From Colwellia sp. Arc7-D (GTDB lineage: Bacteria; Pseudomonadota; Gammaproteobacteria; Enterobacterales; Alteromonadaceae): 64,000 bases of DNA. How positions within the stretch are numbered: the stretch's first letter is position 1; every line of letters begins with the position of its first letter. This document shows, piece after piece, positions 28,318 to 37,556 of the stretch. The position numbers and the translations under genes were made by a program. The DNA lies in assembly GCF_003061515.1 (NCBI RefSeq), contig NZ_CP028924.1:2728001-2792000 (forward strand). Direction: 5' to 3'. The notes below the pieces were generated by a model. That model did no database searches and was not told where the DNA came from. It saw nothing but the letters and a program-made list of their open reading frames with translations.

Positions 28318-29101
28318 ATCTAACAACAGCAAAATTAATAAGAGCAAAGTGTTTTTTAGCCTATTAATGCTAGCACTTGTATTAGTGGTGATTTCAGTTT
28401 GGCTTCGCCCTTCTCCACAAGACTTAACTTTGCGCTTTCACCCCTTTGTTGGCAATAAACCTTTGGTGCTGAACACTCAAAGCTATAAAAACCCCGGTGG
28501 TAATGGCGAATTTTCAATCAGAGACTTTCAGTTATTCATTAGTAATATTCGCCTAAGCTTTCCGGCTAAAAGCCTTACGGAACAAGAAAGCTATCATCTT
28601 GTTAGATTTGACGGGAATAAGACTTTCGACCAAATTGTTATCCCAAAAATAGAAATTAGTAACCTTAAACAATTAACATTTGGTGTTGGTATAGACCCAA
28701 AAGCAAATGGCTCACTTATGTTTTCAGGTGATCTAGACCCAAACAGTAGAATGGCCTGGAACTGGCAAGTCGGTTATAAATTTTTGTTATTAGAAGGTAC
28801 GTTAACAATAGATAACAGCCAACTTCCATTGGTCTACCATATTGGCTTCGACGAAAGTTATACCGAGCTCAATTTTGACATACCTAATAAAATCATGACA
28901 ACAAAGGGGGTTATTAACTTTAAAGTTGATCTGCTGCGTTTATTTCAAAAACCCCATCCCGCAAGTAAAGAGTTAATAAAAATACAGTCACCAATAAGTG
29001 TTGAATACATTGATATGTCTGAAATGCCGCATGTAAAATTTTATCCCAAAGATGTAAAAACACTTGCCGAAGGCTTTCATGATTTTATTAGTCTTATGTA
29101 A
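28310..29101 (+). CDS. MbnP-like copper-binding protein
   Basis: A 263-residue protein with an N-terminal hydrophobic anchor (~14-31) and an all-beta periplasmic domain. The MbnP family pattern is visible: LRFHPFVGNKPL, FSIRDFQLFISNIRL, LTFGVGIDP, then GDLDPNSRMAWNWQVGYKFLLLEG (W150 and W152; cited in part), and YHIGFDES. In characterised MbnP a tryptophan is oxidised to kynurenine by MbnH and helps bind Cu(I). The ATG lies inside the end of the MbnH-like gene. No methanobactin precursor or synthesis genes are in the window, so the system may handle copper directly. Confidence 0.75.
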   Translation: MTKSNNSKINKSKVFFSLLMLALVLVVISVWLRPSPQDLTLRFHPFVGNKPLVLNTQSYKNPGGNGEFSIRDFQLFISNIRLSFPAKSLTEQESYHLVRFDGNKTFDQIVIPKIEISNLKQLTFGVGIDPKANGSLMFSGDLDPNSRMAWNWQVGYKFLLLEGTLTIDNSQLPLVYHIGFDESYTELNFDIPNKIMTTKGVINFKVDLLRLFQKPHPASKELIKIQSPISVEYIDMSEMPHVKFYPKDVKTLAEGFHDFISLM

Positions 29102-29675
29102 TTTTAATCGGTACAAAAACAAACATCATATTGCTCATATTCTAATTCGCTATTGTTAAATTATTACAATTTACATTGGCAAATTTTAACTTAATAAATT
29201 TTTTATAATCCGCTAATAATCACTGTCTATACTTATATTTAATATATTTATATCACAGCCAGAGATGCCAAGTAACTTTATGTATTTTTGACTGTGAAAT
29301 TTAAAATTTTATACGTTTTTATTATATAAGAAAGCCTCTATTAACATCATATTAACTATGTAAAACAATAAATCTGTTTAATTGAAAATAAATGAACACT
29401 ATAACTGTCTGAATAAAAACAAATATAAAATTTAATTCAAATATACCGCATATTTTTCGAACAAACTGGTTGACGACAAAAACTCCTCGTGGGAATATGA
29501 CCATGCATTGAGCAATTGCCCTAACCGGACTTTATGCCAATCAATAGAAACAATGTAAAAGCAGTAGAATTATTAATAAAATATAAAATATTCATACTTT
29601 GCTCTTATTCATACTTTAGTTTGAATGAGGTATAAAAAAACTAACTCTGCCATTAGGTAGAAAGGGGAAATATAC
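29102..29675. promoter_or_regulatory. Upstream region of the mannitol cluster
   Basis: A 574-base AT-rich non-coding stretch in front of the porin gene. Close to the gene, ATTCATACTTT occurs twice (29590-29600 and 29607-29617), followed by TTGAATGAGGTAT, partly inverted. These could be operator half-sites for the SorC-type regulator of the cluster. No definite promoter was assigned. Confidence 0.4.
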
Positions 29676-31043
29676 ATGTCTAACTCAAAAACACACAAAG
29701 CTCTTAACAACAAGTCAACATCGAAATTTGGTAAACTAGGTATGCTTGCTGCAGCGGTAATGGCAGCATCATCGCCTGCATACGTGCAATCTGCTGAATT
29801 TCTAGATGGTCTTGCAGAAGTTAACTTTTTAGCATTACAAAATTACCAATCAATTCAAGCAAAAGAAGGAGCTTTTCGTCCTGTTGATGAAGAACAATCT
29901 TCTGGCTTTGGTCGTTTAAGAGTAAACTTACAACTTAAGTTTCACATCAACGAGCATATCGTAGCCGATGTCGACATTGCAGAAGAGCCAAATGATTTCG
30001 GTAACAACGGTGACCGAGATTTTGCCTTTCACCAAGATTTTGCAGGTATCGAATTTGAATTACTTGGCCTAAGCGGTCAAGCACGTGAAAACGCAAACCT
30101 AACACTCCGTTTAGGTAACATTGGTGCAGCTCCTTTCCAATTTAAAGGTTTTCAAGATGGCGCTGATAACCAAGGTAATGCCTTAATTGGTAACGGTATC
30201 ACTGACTATGCAACAGCAGAAAATGGCATGCAATTAAGCTACAGCGAGTCTTATGATAGCGGTACTATCCGTGGCTACAATGTTGCAGGTCATATTACTA
30301 CTTCAAGTTTTGGCGAAGCTTTCCAAGAAGATCGTGGTTTCAATTACCGTATTCAAGGTACGCTTGAATTTGAAGGTGGCTTTAAAGTAGGTTTAAATTA
30401 TTTCCAAGCTAATCAAGGCGATCAATTACGCTTTGAAAACGGCGTAGCAAGCTTGGCTGGTGTAACAACAACTAATTACCGCTTTGGTGATGGTGAAAAC
30501 TACAACTTCTCTGCTGGCCCTTCTAGCGAACGTGATACACATGTAGGCGTAATGCCTGGACTAGAACAATCTATTATTCAGTTAAACTTAGCATATCAAC
30601 CTACCCCTGATACCAGTGTTATTTTAATGGTTGGTAAATCAACTGATGATTACACTTTCGCAGATGCTGCAGGTAATGCAGTAGCGGGTGTTACATACTT
30701 CGGCGATAATGGCGTTGCTGATGCTAACGGAACAACCTTTGATTCAAATACCGTAATTAAAGGTGATACTTCTGTTGAGTACTATACCATTGAAGCACAA
30801 CACTACATTATTCCTAACAAATTCTATGTAGCAGCTCGTTACTCTGATGCTGAAAACACTTCAGATTTAATTGCACAAACTGACAACAATGTAGAGCGTA
30901 TTCAAGTAGCCGCTGGTTACTGGTTCAATGACAAAACATTATTAAAGTTTGAATATGTTGATCAAGAAGAAGGTGTTAACTCAGGCGGTCAAATCGGTAC
31001 AGGTTTTGACGGATTTACGTCAGAAATATCGGTTAAGTTTTAA
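29676..31043 (+). CDS. Outer-membrane porin of the mannitol cluster
   Basis: A 455-residue outer-membrane beta-barrel with an N-terminal signal sequence of ~40 residues (AAAVMAASSPAYVQSA) and alternating hydrophobic strands to a C-terminal SVKF, the terminal phenylalanine needed for Bam insertion. It contains strand pairs such as GFGRLRVNLQLKFHINEHI and YNVAGHITTSSFGEAFQ. GGGGAAA precedes the ATG. Its location directly before a polyol ABC transporter suggests it is the outer-membrane entry for mannitol or similar sugars; the porin family itself could not be named. Confidence 0.75.
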   Translation: MSNSKTHKALNNKSTSKFGKLGMLAAAVMAASSPAYVQSAEFLDGLAEVNFLALQNYQSIQAKEGAFRPVDEEQSSGFGRLRVNLQLKFHINEHIVADVDIAEEPNDFGNNGDRDFAFHQDFAGIEFELLGLSGQARENANLTLRLGNIGAAPFQFKGFQDGADNQGNALIGNGITDYATAENGMQLSYSESYDSGTIRGYNVAGHITTSSFGEAFQEDRGFNYRIQGTLEFEGGFKVGLNYFQANQGDQLRFENGVASLAGVTTTNYRFGDGENYNFSAGPSSERDTHVGVMPGLEQSIIQLNLAYQPTPDTSVILMVGKSTDDYTFADAAGNAVAGVTYFGDNGVADANGTTFDSNTVIKGDTSVEYYTIEAQHYIIPNKFYVAARYSDAENTSDLIAQTDNNVERIQVAAGYWFNDKTLLKFEYVDQEEGVNSGGQIGTGFDGFTSEISVKF

Positions 31044-31050
31044 GTTATCT

Positions 31051-31066
31051 GCCAACTTAAGTTGGC
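31051..31066 (+). terminator. Palindromic hairpin between porin and binding-protein genes
   Basis: GCCAACTTAAGTTGGC, a perfect 16-base palindrome just after the porin stop. It may act as a partial terminator or as a 3' RNA-stabilising hairpin that gives porin and binding protein different expression levels. Confidence 0.45.
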
Positions 31067-31205
31067 TAATTTAACTTAGTAAGTAAGGGGCTTAGCATTG
31101 TAATGCGGCTCCAGTCTACCTAGACTAAAAAAAATTAAAAATACAATAACAGTCTCATTTATCACCCTTAAGTGAGACATTAATTTTGAATATGGGGAAT
31201 ACCAG

Positions 31206-32513
31206 ATGATGAACAGATTAATTATGTTGGCTTGCGGCGTTATGACCATGAGCGCTGCTGTTTCAGCAGAAACAATCACTATCGCTACGGTAAACAATGG
31301 TGACATGATCACCATGAAAGAACTTAGTAGTGATTTTACTGACAAAAACCCGAGCATTGAACTGAAATGGGTAACACTAGAAGAAAATATTCTTCGCCAA
31401 CGTGTGACAACTGATGTTGCTACACGCGGTGGGCAATATGATGTAATGACCATAGGTACATATGAAGTACCAATTTGGGGAAAACAGGGTTGGTTAACAG
31501 AGCTTGATAAATTAGGCGCTAACTATGACATAAAAGATTTACTCCCTGCAATTAGCAGTGGTTTAACCTTTGATAATAAACTATTTGCTGCACCATTTTA
31601 TGGTGAAAGCTCAATGGTAATGTACCGCACTGACCTTATCGAAAAAGCCGGTCTTAAAATGCCTAAAAGCCCAACTTGGGATTTTATTCGCAAAGCAGCA
31701 AAAGCAATGACGGATAAAGAAGAAGGCATTTACGGTATTTGTTTACGTGGTAAAGCAGGTTGGGGTGAAAACATCGCACTTATTACCGCTATGTCTAACT
31801 CATTCGGTGCTCGCTGGTACGATGAAAACTGGAAACCACAGTTTGACACGCAAGAGTGGCATGACACATTACAATACTATGTCGATATTATGGAAGAATC
31901 GGGTCCTCCAGGCTCTTCAGCAAACGGTTTCAATGAAAACTTAGCGCTATTCCAAACAGGTAAATGTGGTATTTGGATTGATGCAACCGTTGCTGGTGCA
32001 TTTGTTACTAACAAAGAAGACTCTTTAGTCGCTGATAAAGTAGGTTTTGCTTTAGCCCCTCATAATAATTTAGGTAAACGTGGTAACTGGTTATGGGCTT
32101 GGACTTTAGCCGTACCTGCAAGTAGTAAGAAGTCTGACGCTGCAATGAAGTTTATTAGTTGGGCAACGTCTAAAGAATACACTGAATTAGTAGCAGACAA
32201 AAAAGGTTGGGTAAATGTTCCTCCAGGAACAAGAGCTTCACTTTATAAAAATCCTGAATATATGGCTGCAGCTCCTTTTGCACAAATTACTTTAGATTCA
32301 ATTCAATCAGCAGACCCTAAAAACCCAACCGTAAAACCGGTTCCTTATGTCGGTGTGCAGTTTGTTGCTATCCCAGAGTTTCAAGGAATAGGAACAGCAG
32401 TTGGACAACAGTTCTCTGCAGCATTAACTGGAACAATGACAGTGAAAGAAGCGTTAGAAACTTCTCAACGCCTAGTTGAACGTGCAATGAGAAAAGCACG
32501 TTATCCGAAATAG
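31206..32513 (+). CDS. mtlE: Polyol (mannitol/sorbitol) ABC transporter substrate-binding protein
   Basis: A 435-residue periplasmic protein of SBP_bac_1 type with a signal peptide ending AAVSAE. Features shared with SmoE/MtlE polyol-binding proteins are YDVMTIGTYEVPIWGKQGWL, PFYGESSMVMYRTDL, GICLRGKAGWGENIA and NWLWAWTLAVPASSKKSD. It captures the polyol in the periplasm and passes it to the two permeases that follow. GGGGAA lies before the ATG pair at 31206/31209. A paralogous domain occurs in the fusion protein at 42141. Confidence 0.88.
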   Translation: MMNRLIMLACGVMTMSAAVSAETITIATVNNGDMITMKELSSDFTDKNPSIELKWVTLEENILRQRVTTDVATRGGQYDVMTIGTYEVPIWGKQGWLTELDKLGANYDIKDLLPAISSGLTFDNKLFAAPFYGESSMVMYRTDLIEKAGLKMPKSPTWDFIRKAAKAMTDKEEGIYGICLRGKAGWGENIALITAMSNSFGARWYDENWKPQFDTQEWHDTLQYYVDIMEESGPPGSSANGFNENLALFQTGKCGIWIDATVAGAFVTNKEDSLVADKVGFALAPHNNLGKRGNWLWAWTLAVPASSKKSDAAMKFISWATSKEYTELVADKKGWVNVPPGTRASLYKNPEYMAAAPFAQITLDSIQSADPKNPTVKPVPYVGVQFVAIPEFQGIGTAVGQQFSAALTGTMTVKEALETSQRLVERAMRKARYPK

Positions 32514-32580
32514 TTCATTGGTTATTGGTGGGTAAGCCGCAAGTGCTTACCCAATTACTTACTTTTAAAAGGTCTCTGTG

Positions 32581-33453
32581 ATGGCGACAACAAACTCACG
32601 CACACTCGCTCGGTTAATGTTATTTCCTTCAGTAGTTTTGCTGTTGGCTTGGATGTTGGTGCCGTTATGCATGACATTGTATTTTTCGTTTTTAGATTAC
32701 AATTTGCTTACGCCCGGAAATAATGAATTCATCGGATTTTTAAACTATGAATTTTTCCTAACAGACCCAGCATTTCTTACTTCATTTTTTAATACAATCT
32801 TACTTGTTGGTGGTGTTTTATTGATCACCCTAGGCGGTGGTATTGGTTTAGCAATATTGCTTGATCAAGCTATATGGGGACGTAACTATGTCCGTATTAT
32901 GGTACTGGCGCCATTTTTCGTTATGCCGACTGTTTCGGCTCTCGTGTGGAAAAATATGTTGATGAACCCTGTTAATGGTTTATTCGCTCATTTTGCCGAT
33001 TGGATTGGCGTTACCCCAATAGATTTCTTTGCTCAAATACCATTATTGTCAATTATTATCATTGTTTCATGGCAGTGGTTACCTTTTGCAGCGCTAATAT
33101 TACTGACTTCAATTCAATCATTAGATCGTGAGCAACTTGAAGCAGCAGATTTAGATGGTGCTGGACCATTCAGTAAGTTCTATTACATCGTTATGCCTCA
33201 TTTAGGTCGAGCAATTACCGCGGTAATTTTAATAGAAACTATATTTTTACTGTCTATTTTCGCTGAAATTCTAGTAACGACTAGCGGTGGACCAGGTTAT
33301 GAGTCAACCAATATTACCTATCTAATTTACACACAATCATTACTACAGTTCGATGTAGGTGGTGGTTCAGCAGGTGGCATTGTTGCCGTTATTATCGCCA
33401 ATATAGTTGCAATATTCTTAATGCGATTAATTGGTAAGAACTTGGAGAATTAA
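32581..33453 (+). CDS. mtlF: Polyol ABC transporter permease 1
   Basis: A 290-residue inner-membrane protein with about six transmembrane segments of the MalF/UgpA type. The EAA loop that docks the ATPase reads EAADLDGAGPFSKFYYIVMPHL at about residues 195-216. The N-terminal motif RLMLFPSVVLLLAWMLVPL is typical. ATG at 32581 is preferred over the GTG one codon upstream. It forms a heterodimer with the next gene product. Confidence 0.88.
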   Translation: MATTNSRTLARLMLFPSVVLLLAWMLVPLCMTLYFSFLDYNLLTPGNNEFIGFLNYEFFLTDPAFLTSFFNTILLVGGVLLITLGGGIGLAILLDQAIWGRNYVRIMVLAPFFVMPTVSALVWKNMLMNPVNGLFAHFADWIGVTPIDFFAQIPLLSIIIIVSWQWLPFAALILLTSIQSLDREQLEAADLDGAGPFSKFYYIVMPHLGRAITAVILIETIFLLSIFAEILVTTSGGPGYESTNITYLIYTQSLLQFDVGGGSAGGIVAVIIANIVAIFLMRLIGKNLEN

Positions 33454-33456
33454 GTT

Positions 33457-34287
33457 ATGTCGATAAATAAGAGTCATAAATCAAAATTAATTTATACCTT
33501 TTTAGCTTGGACAATCAGTAGCTTAATATTTTTTCCAATATTATGGACCTTGATCACCAGCTTTAAAACAGAAGCCGAAGCTATATCTTCTAGCCCAAGT
33601 TTATTCATGTTTGACTGGACATTAGAAAACTATGAGGACGTGTTAGCACGCTCTCCTTACTTTAACCATTTTTGGAATTCTATCGTGATTTCATTGGGTT
33701 CAAGTATTTTAGGATTGTTAATTGCCGTTCCAGCCGCTTGGTCGATGGCATTTGTCCAAACTAAGCGCACTAAAAACTTATTAATGTGGATGCTTTCAAC
33801 CAAAATGTTACCGCCAGTAGGTGTGCTTATTCCAATTTACTTGTTGTTCCGTAATTTTGGTTTACTCGATACTAAAATAGGTTTGGTGATTGTGATGACC
33901 TTAATCAACTTACCTATCATGGTGTGGATGCTATATACCTACTTTAGAGAGATCCCAAGTGAAGTACTGGAAGCGTCAAGAATGGACGGCGCAACTATCG
34001 GCGAAGAAATATTATATGTTCTGTTACCGATAGCCTTACCCGGTATCGCTTCAACATTATTGTTAAATGTAATTTTAGCGTGGAATGAAGCTTTTTGGAC
34101 CCTCATTCTAACCGCCGCAGATGCAGCGCCGCTAACCGCATTTATCGCCAGTTATTCAAGCCCAGAAGGCTTATTTTATGCCAAGTTGTCTGCAGCGTCA
34201 GCAATGGCCATTGTGCCAATTTTAATACTTGGTTGGTTTAGTCAAAAACAATTAGTGCGTGGATTAAGTTTCGGCGCAGTTAAATAG
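33457..34287 (+). CDS. mtlG: Polyol ABC transporter permease 2
   Basis: A 276-residue inner-membrane permease of the MalG/UgpE type with about six transmembrane segments. The EAA loop is [26 protein letters not shown] precedes the ATG, three bases after the stop of the first permease gene. It ends GLSFGAVK, the usual C-terminus of MalG-like subunits. Confidence 0.88.
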   Translation: MSINKSHKSKLIYTFLAWTISSLIFFPILWTLITSFKTEAEAISSSPSLFMFDWTLENYEDVLARSPYFNHFWNSIVISLGSSILGLLIAVPAAWSMAFVQTKRTKNLLMWMLSTKMLPPVGVLIPIYLLFRNFGLLDTKIGLVIVMTLINLPIMVWMLYTYFREIPSEVLEASRMDGATIGEEILYVLLPIALPGIASTLLLNVILAWNEAFWTLILTAADAAPLTAFIASYSSPEGLFYAKLSAASAMAIVPILILGWFSQKQLVRGLSFGAVK

Positions 34288-34298
34288 GAGATTTGAAA

Positions 34299-35326
34299 AT
34301 GGGTAGTATTAATTTAAAGCAAGTAACTAAAGATTTCGGTGATGTAAGCGTAATTAAGCCAATTGATCTAGAAATTAAAGACGGCGAGTTTATCGTATTT
34401 GTTGGTCCATCAGGTTGTGGTAAATCAACATTATTAAGAATGATTGCAGGCTTAGAAGACACCACAAGCGGCAACATAGAAATTGATGGCGAAGATGCTA
34501 CAGCTACACCCCAGCTAAACGAGGTTTAGCTATGGTATTTCAATCTTATGCTTTGTACCCGCATATGTCGGTGCGCAACAATATCGCTTTTCCATTAAAG
34601 CGTGCAAAAGTGAGCAAAGAAGAAATTGAAAGCAAAATTGCTAATGTGGCAAAAATACTCAACTTGTCTGATTACCTAGAGCGTAAACCTGGGCAATTAT
34701 CAGGTGGCCAACGCCAACGTGTTGCCATAGGTCGCGCCATTGTACGTCAGCCTTCTGCATTTTTATTTGATGAACCTTTGTCTAATCTTGATGCGTCTTT
34801 GCGCGTTAATATGCGTTTAGAGATTTCTGAGCTACATAAAACACTAGCAACAACCATGATTTATGTAACACATGATCAGGTTGAAGCAATGACAATGGCC
34901 GATCGTATTGCGGTATTTAATGCTGGGATAATCGAACAAGTTGGCAGCCCGTTAGAGCTTTATAACACCCCTGTTAATAAGTTTGTTGCTGGATTTATTG
35001 GTTCACCAAAAATGAATTTTATCGATATTGACCCGGTAGATGGTGACCCAACTTGCAGCTTAGGCATAAGACCTGAGCATCTTAACATTTCAACAGAAGA
35101 AGGCATGTGGGCAGGTAAAGTGGGTGTAATTGAACACCTTGGATCAGAAACCTTTTTACATGTGCATATTGAAGGCAGCGGCACCTTCACCGTTAAAGCC
35201 GGTGGTGATTGTCCTTTTGTTTATGGCGACAAAATTTTCCTAAGTGCTATGGACAACAAAATGCTTCATTTTGATGCCGCTGGTGTCACTTTGCCACAAG
35301 CACACGCTAGCATTATTTCTATATAG
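34299..35326 (+). pseudogene. mtlK: Polyol ABC transporter ATPase, frameshifted
   Basis: A MalK-type ATPase broken into two frames. The first part (from ATG 34299, TAGGAG upstream) carries Walker [10 protein letters not shown] and ends at 34529. The second part continues in the -1 frame with [18 protein letters not shown] (Q-loop), LSGGQRQR signature, Walker [12 protein letters not shown], the H-loop VTHDQ and a TOBE domain to 35326. The break is in a run of four C at 34509-34512; one extra C restores [13 protein letters not shown], matching intact MalK proteins (TPPAERG). All other motifs are intact, so a recent mutation or a sequencing error is likely. If real, transport would be lost because Walker A and Walker B are on separate chains. 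Confidence 0.85.
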
Positions 35327-35353
35327 CCTGTTGGAAACTAAGAGCAAATACCT

Positions 35354-36820
35354 ATGTCAATTAAGCTAAACAATCTTACCCTTGATACGCTGCCAAGTAA
35401 GGTTAAAAAACCTAACTACAGCAGAGAATCTCTATCACCTGGGATCATTCACATCGGTGTCGGTAATTTTCATCGTGCGCATCAAGCGATGTACATGCAT
35501 AAATTATTCAACACCGGAGTAGCTCACGATTGGGCCATTCGTGGTGCCGGTATCAAGTCATACGATGCCGCTATGCGCGATAAACTAATACAACAAGACT
35601 GGTTAACTACCGTTGTTGAATTAGATGATAAAAATCTTACCGCTCAGGTAACTGCAGCGATGACCGATTTTATTGAAAATGATGCAGCTACCTTAGTTGC
35701 TGCGCTCAGTGAAAGCGAAATTCGTATTGTATCTTTAACCATTACTGAAGGTGGTTACTTTATGGATGATAAAACAGGTGCATTTAACCTGGCTCATCCA
35801 GAAATTCAAGCCGACATTGCTAATGTCGACTCCCCTTCTACGGTATTTGGTTTAATTATTGCGGCACTTAAAAACCGTCGCACGAAAAAAATTAAGCCTT
35901 TCACGGTGATGTCTTGTGACAATATTCCACACAATGGTGATGTTACACAACGTGCTGTTAATGAAATGGCCAAGGCCATTGACCCTGAATTAGCAAATTG
36001 GATCAGCAAAAATGTTACGTTTCCCAACTCAATGGTTGACTGCATTACGCCAGCGACATCAGCACAAGAGCGTGAACGTTTAAAAACATTGTTTGATATT
36101 GAAGACCAAGCGCCAGTTTTTTGTGAACCTTTTAGACAATGGGTACTAGAAGACAATTTTGTCAATGGTCGCCCTCCTTTAGAGGACGTCGGCGTAGAGT
36201 TTGTCAAAGATGTAGCCCCATTTGAATTAATGAAATTGAGAATTCTAAATGGCGGACATGCATCTATTGCCTATCCTGCGGCACTATTAGGTATTTTGTT
36301 TGTACATGATGTAATGGCTGATCCAATGATCAGTCAATACCTTAAAAAGTTAGTAAGTGAAGAAGTTATTCCAACGCTTGCACCCGTACCTGGTGTTAGC
36401 TTTGACGAATACTTTGCGATAATAGAATCAAGATTCGCTAATCCGGAAGTACGCGATACTGTGCCTAGGCTTTGCCAAGATGCATCAAACCGTTTACCAA
36501 AGTTTATCTTGCCAATTATAGCGGCTAACATAGCAAGTAATAGAGACTGTAAAGGCCTCGCACTTGTGGTTGCTTTATGGTGCCGTCTTTGTTTTGAAGG
36601 CGGTAATACTGAAAGTGATTTTACGCTTGATGATCCGCAATCAGCAAGGTTAATAACACAAGCCACTTTAGCTAAAGACAATGCGTCAATATTTCTACAA
36701 ATGAATGATATATTTGGAAATCTTGGTAATAACGATAACTTTGCAAAAAACTTTACCTTTTGGTTGGAAATGCTTTGGGATGTGGGTACTCTTGCTACTC
36801 TAAAGCACTATTTAAAATAA
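35354..36820 (+). CDS. mtlD: Mannitol 2-dehydrogenase family protein
   Basis: A 488-residue polyol-specific long-chain dehydrogenase that oxidises D-mannitol to D-fructose with NAD+. The nucleotide-binding segment is GIIHIGVGNFHRAHQA (~30-45), and the catalytic lysine lies in FELMKLRILNGGHASIAY (K near 294). Length and motifs match MtlD of Pseudomonas and MtlK of Rhodobacter. Mannonate oxidoreductase-type enzymes share the fold, but the adjacent polyol transporter and fructokinase favour mannitol. It starts 28 bases after the transporter ATPase. Confidence 0.88.
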   Translation: MSIKLNNLTLDTLPSKVKKPNYSRESLSPGIIHIGVGNFHRAHQAMYMHKLFNTGVAHDWAIRGAGIKSYDAAMRDKLIQQDWLTTVVELDDKNLTAQVTAAMTDFIENDAATLVAALSESEIRIVSLTITEGGYFMDDKTGAFNLAHPEIQADIANVDSPSTVFGLIIAALKNRRTKKIKPFTVMSCDNIPHNGDVTQRAVNEMAKAIDPELANWISKNVTFPNSMVDCITPATSAQERERLKTLFDIEDQAPVFCEPFRQWVLEDNFVNGRPPLEDVGVEFVKDVAPFELMKLRILNGGHASIAYPAALLGILFVHDVMADPMISQYLKKLVSEEVIPTLAPVPGVSFDEYFAIIESRFANPEVRDTVPRLCQDASNRLPKFILPIIAANIASNRDCKGLALVVALWCRLCFEGGNTESDFTLDDPQSARLITQATLAKDNASIFLQMNDIFGNLGNNDNFAKNFTFWLEMLWDVGTLATLKHYLK

Positions 36821-36842
36821 CAACACAATAGGAAGTACAAAG

Positions 36843-37553
36843 ATGACTAAATCTAAGCCTTTATCAAGCAGTAATGCTATAAATTTGGTCATCTTTGATT
36901 GCGACGGTGTATTGGTAGACAGTGAAATACTCAGTCAACGTGTATTACTTAGCATGCTCAATGAGCTAAGTGTTGTGGCGTCAGAAGAGTATTTCCTTAC
37001 TAACTTCTTAGGTTTTAATTTCGAACATGTTACCGCTAAGGTTTTAACTGACTATGGTGTAACGCTAACAAGTGAGTTTCGACAACGTTATCGTGAAGCA
37101 TTGATAGAGACTTTTGCCCAAGAACTGCAAAAAACCGAACAATTAGAGTGGCTATTATCTCAACTTAACGTCAAAAGTTGTGTTGCAACTAGTGGTAGCC
37201 CTGAAAAAGTCAAACATTCATTATATTACACCAAACTTGATCAGTATTTCGATGGTCGTGTATTTACCTCATCTGAAGTAAAAAATGGCAAACCAGCACC
37301 CGATTTATTTTTACATGCTGCAAACAAAATGGGCGTAGCGCCTGAAAACTGTTTAGTGATTGAAGATTCAAACGCAGGTATCCGTGCTGGATTAGCGGCC
37401 AAAATGCATGTCATACGATATGTGGGTGCTAGTCACTTGAAAAATAGAGATATTACTACTCAAATACCTGACGATGTTAGTACAATAGGACATTGGAACC
37501 AGTTATTTGAGCAAGTACCTTCACTTAGTTCATCAATTGGAACGGAGAAGTAG
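36843..37553 (+). CDS. HAD-superfamily hydrolase (beta-phosphoglucomutase-like)
   Basis: A 236-residue HAD subfamily IA protein. Motif I is FDCDGVLVDSE (~18-28) with the nucleophile aspartate, motif II VATSGSPEKVK, and motif III/IV GKPAPDLFLHAANKMGV with VIEDSNAGIRAG. The helical cap follows motif I. Substrates of this group are sugar phosphates; a role in dephosphorylating a polyol or sugar phosphate formed during mannitol breakdown is inferred from the operon. AGGAAG precedes the ATG; the next gene starts four bases after its stop. Confidence 0.85.
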   Translation: MTKSKPLSSSNAINLVIFDCDGVLVDSEILSQRVLLSMLNELSVVASEEYFLTNFLGFNFEHVTAKVLTDYGVTLTSEFRQRYREALIETFAQELQKTEQLEWLLSQLNVKSCVATSGSPEKVKHSLYYTKLDQYFDGRVFTSSEVKNGKPAPDLFLHAANKMGVAPENCLVIEDSNAGIRAGLAAKMHVIRYVGASHLKNRDITTQIPDDVSTIGHWNQLFEQVPSLSSSIGTEK

Positions 37554-37556
37554 ACG

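Noticed and set aside
34499..34535. Programmed -1 frameshift at CCC-C in the transporter ATPase gene
   Set aside because: There is no X-XXY-YYZ slippery heptamer or downstream pseudoknot, and MalK-type genes are not known to use recoding; a single-base loss is simpler.
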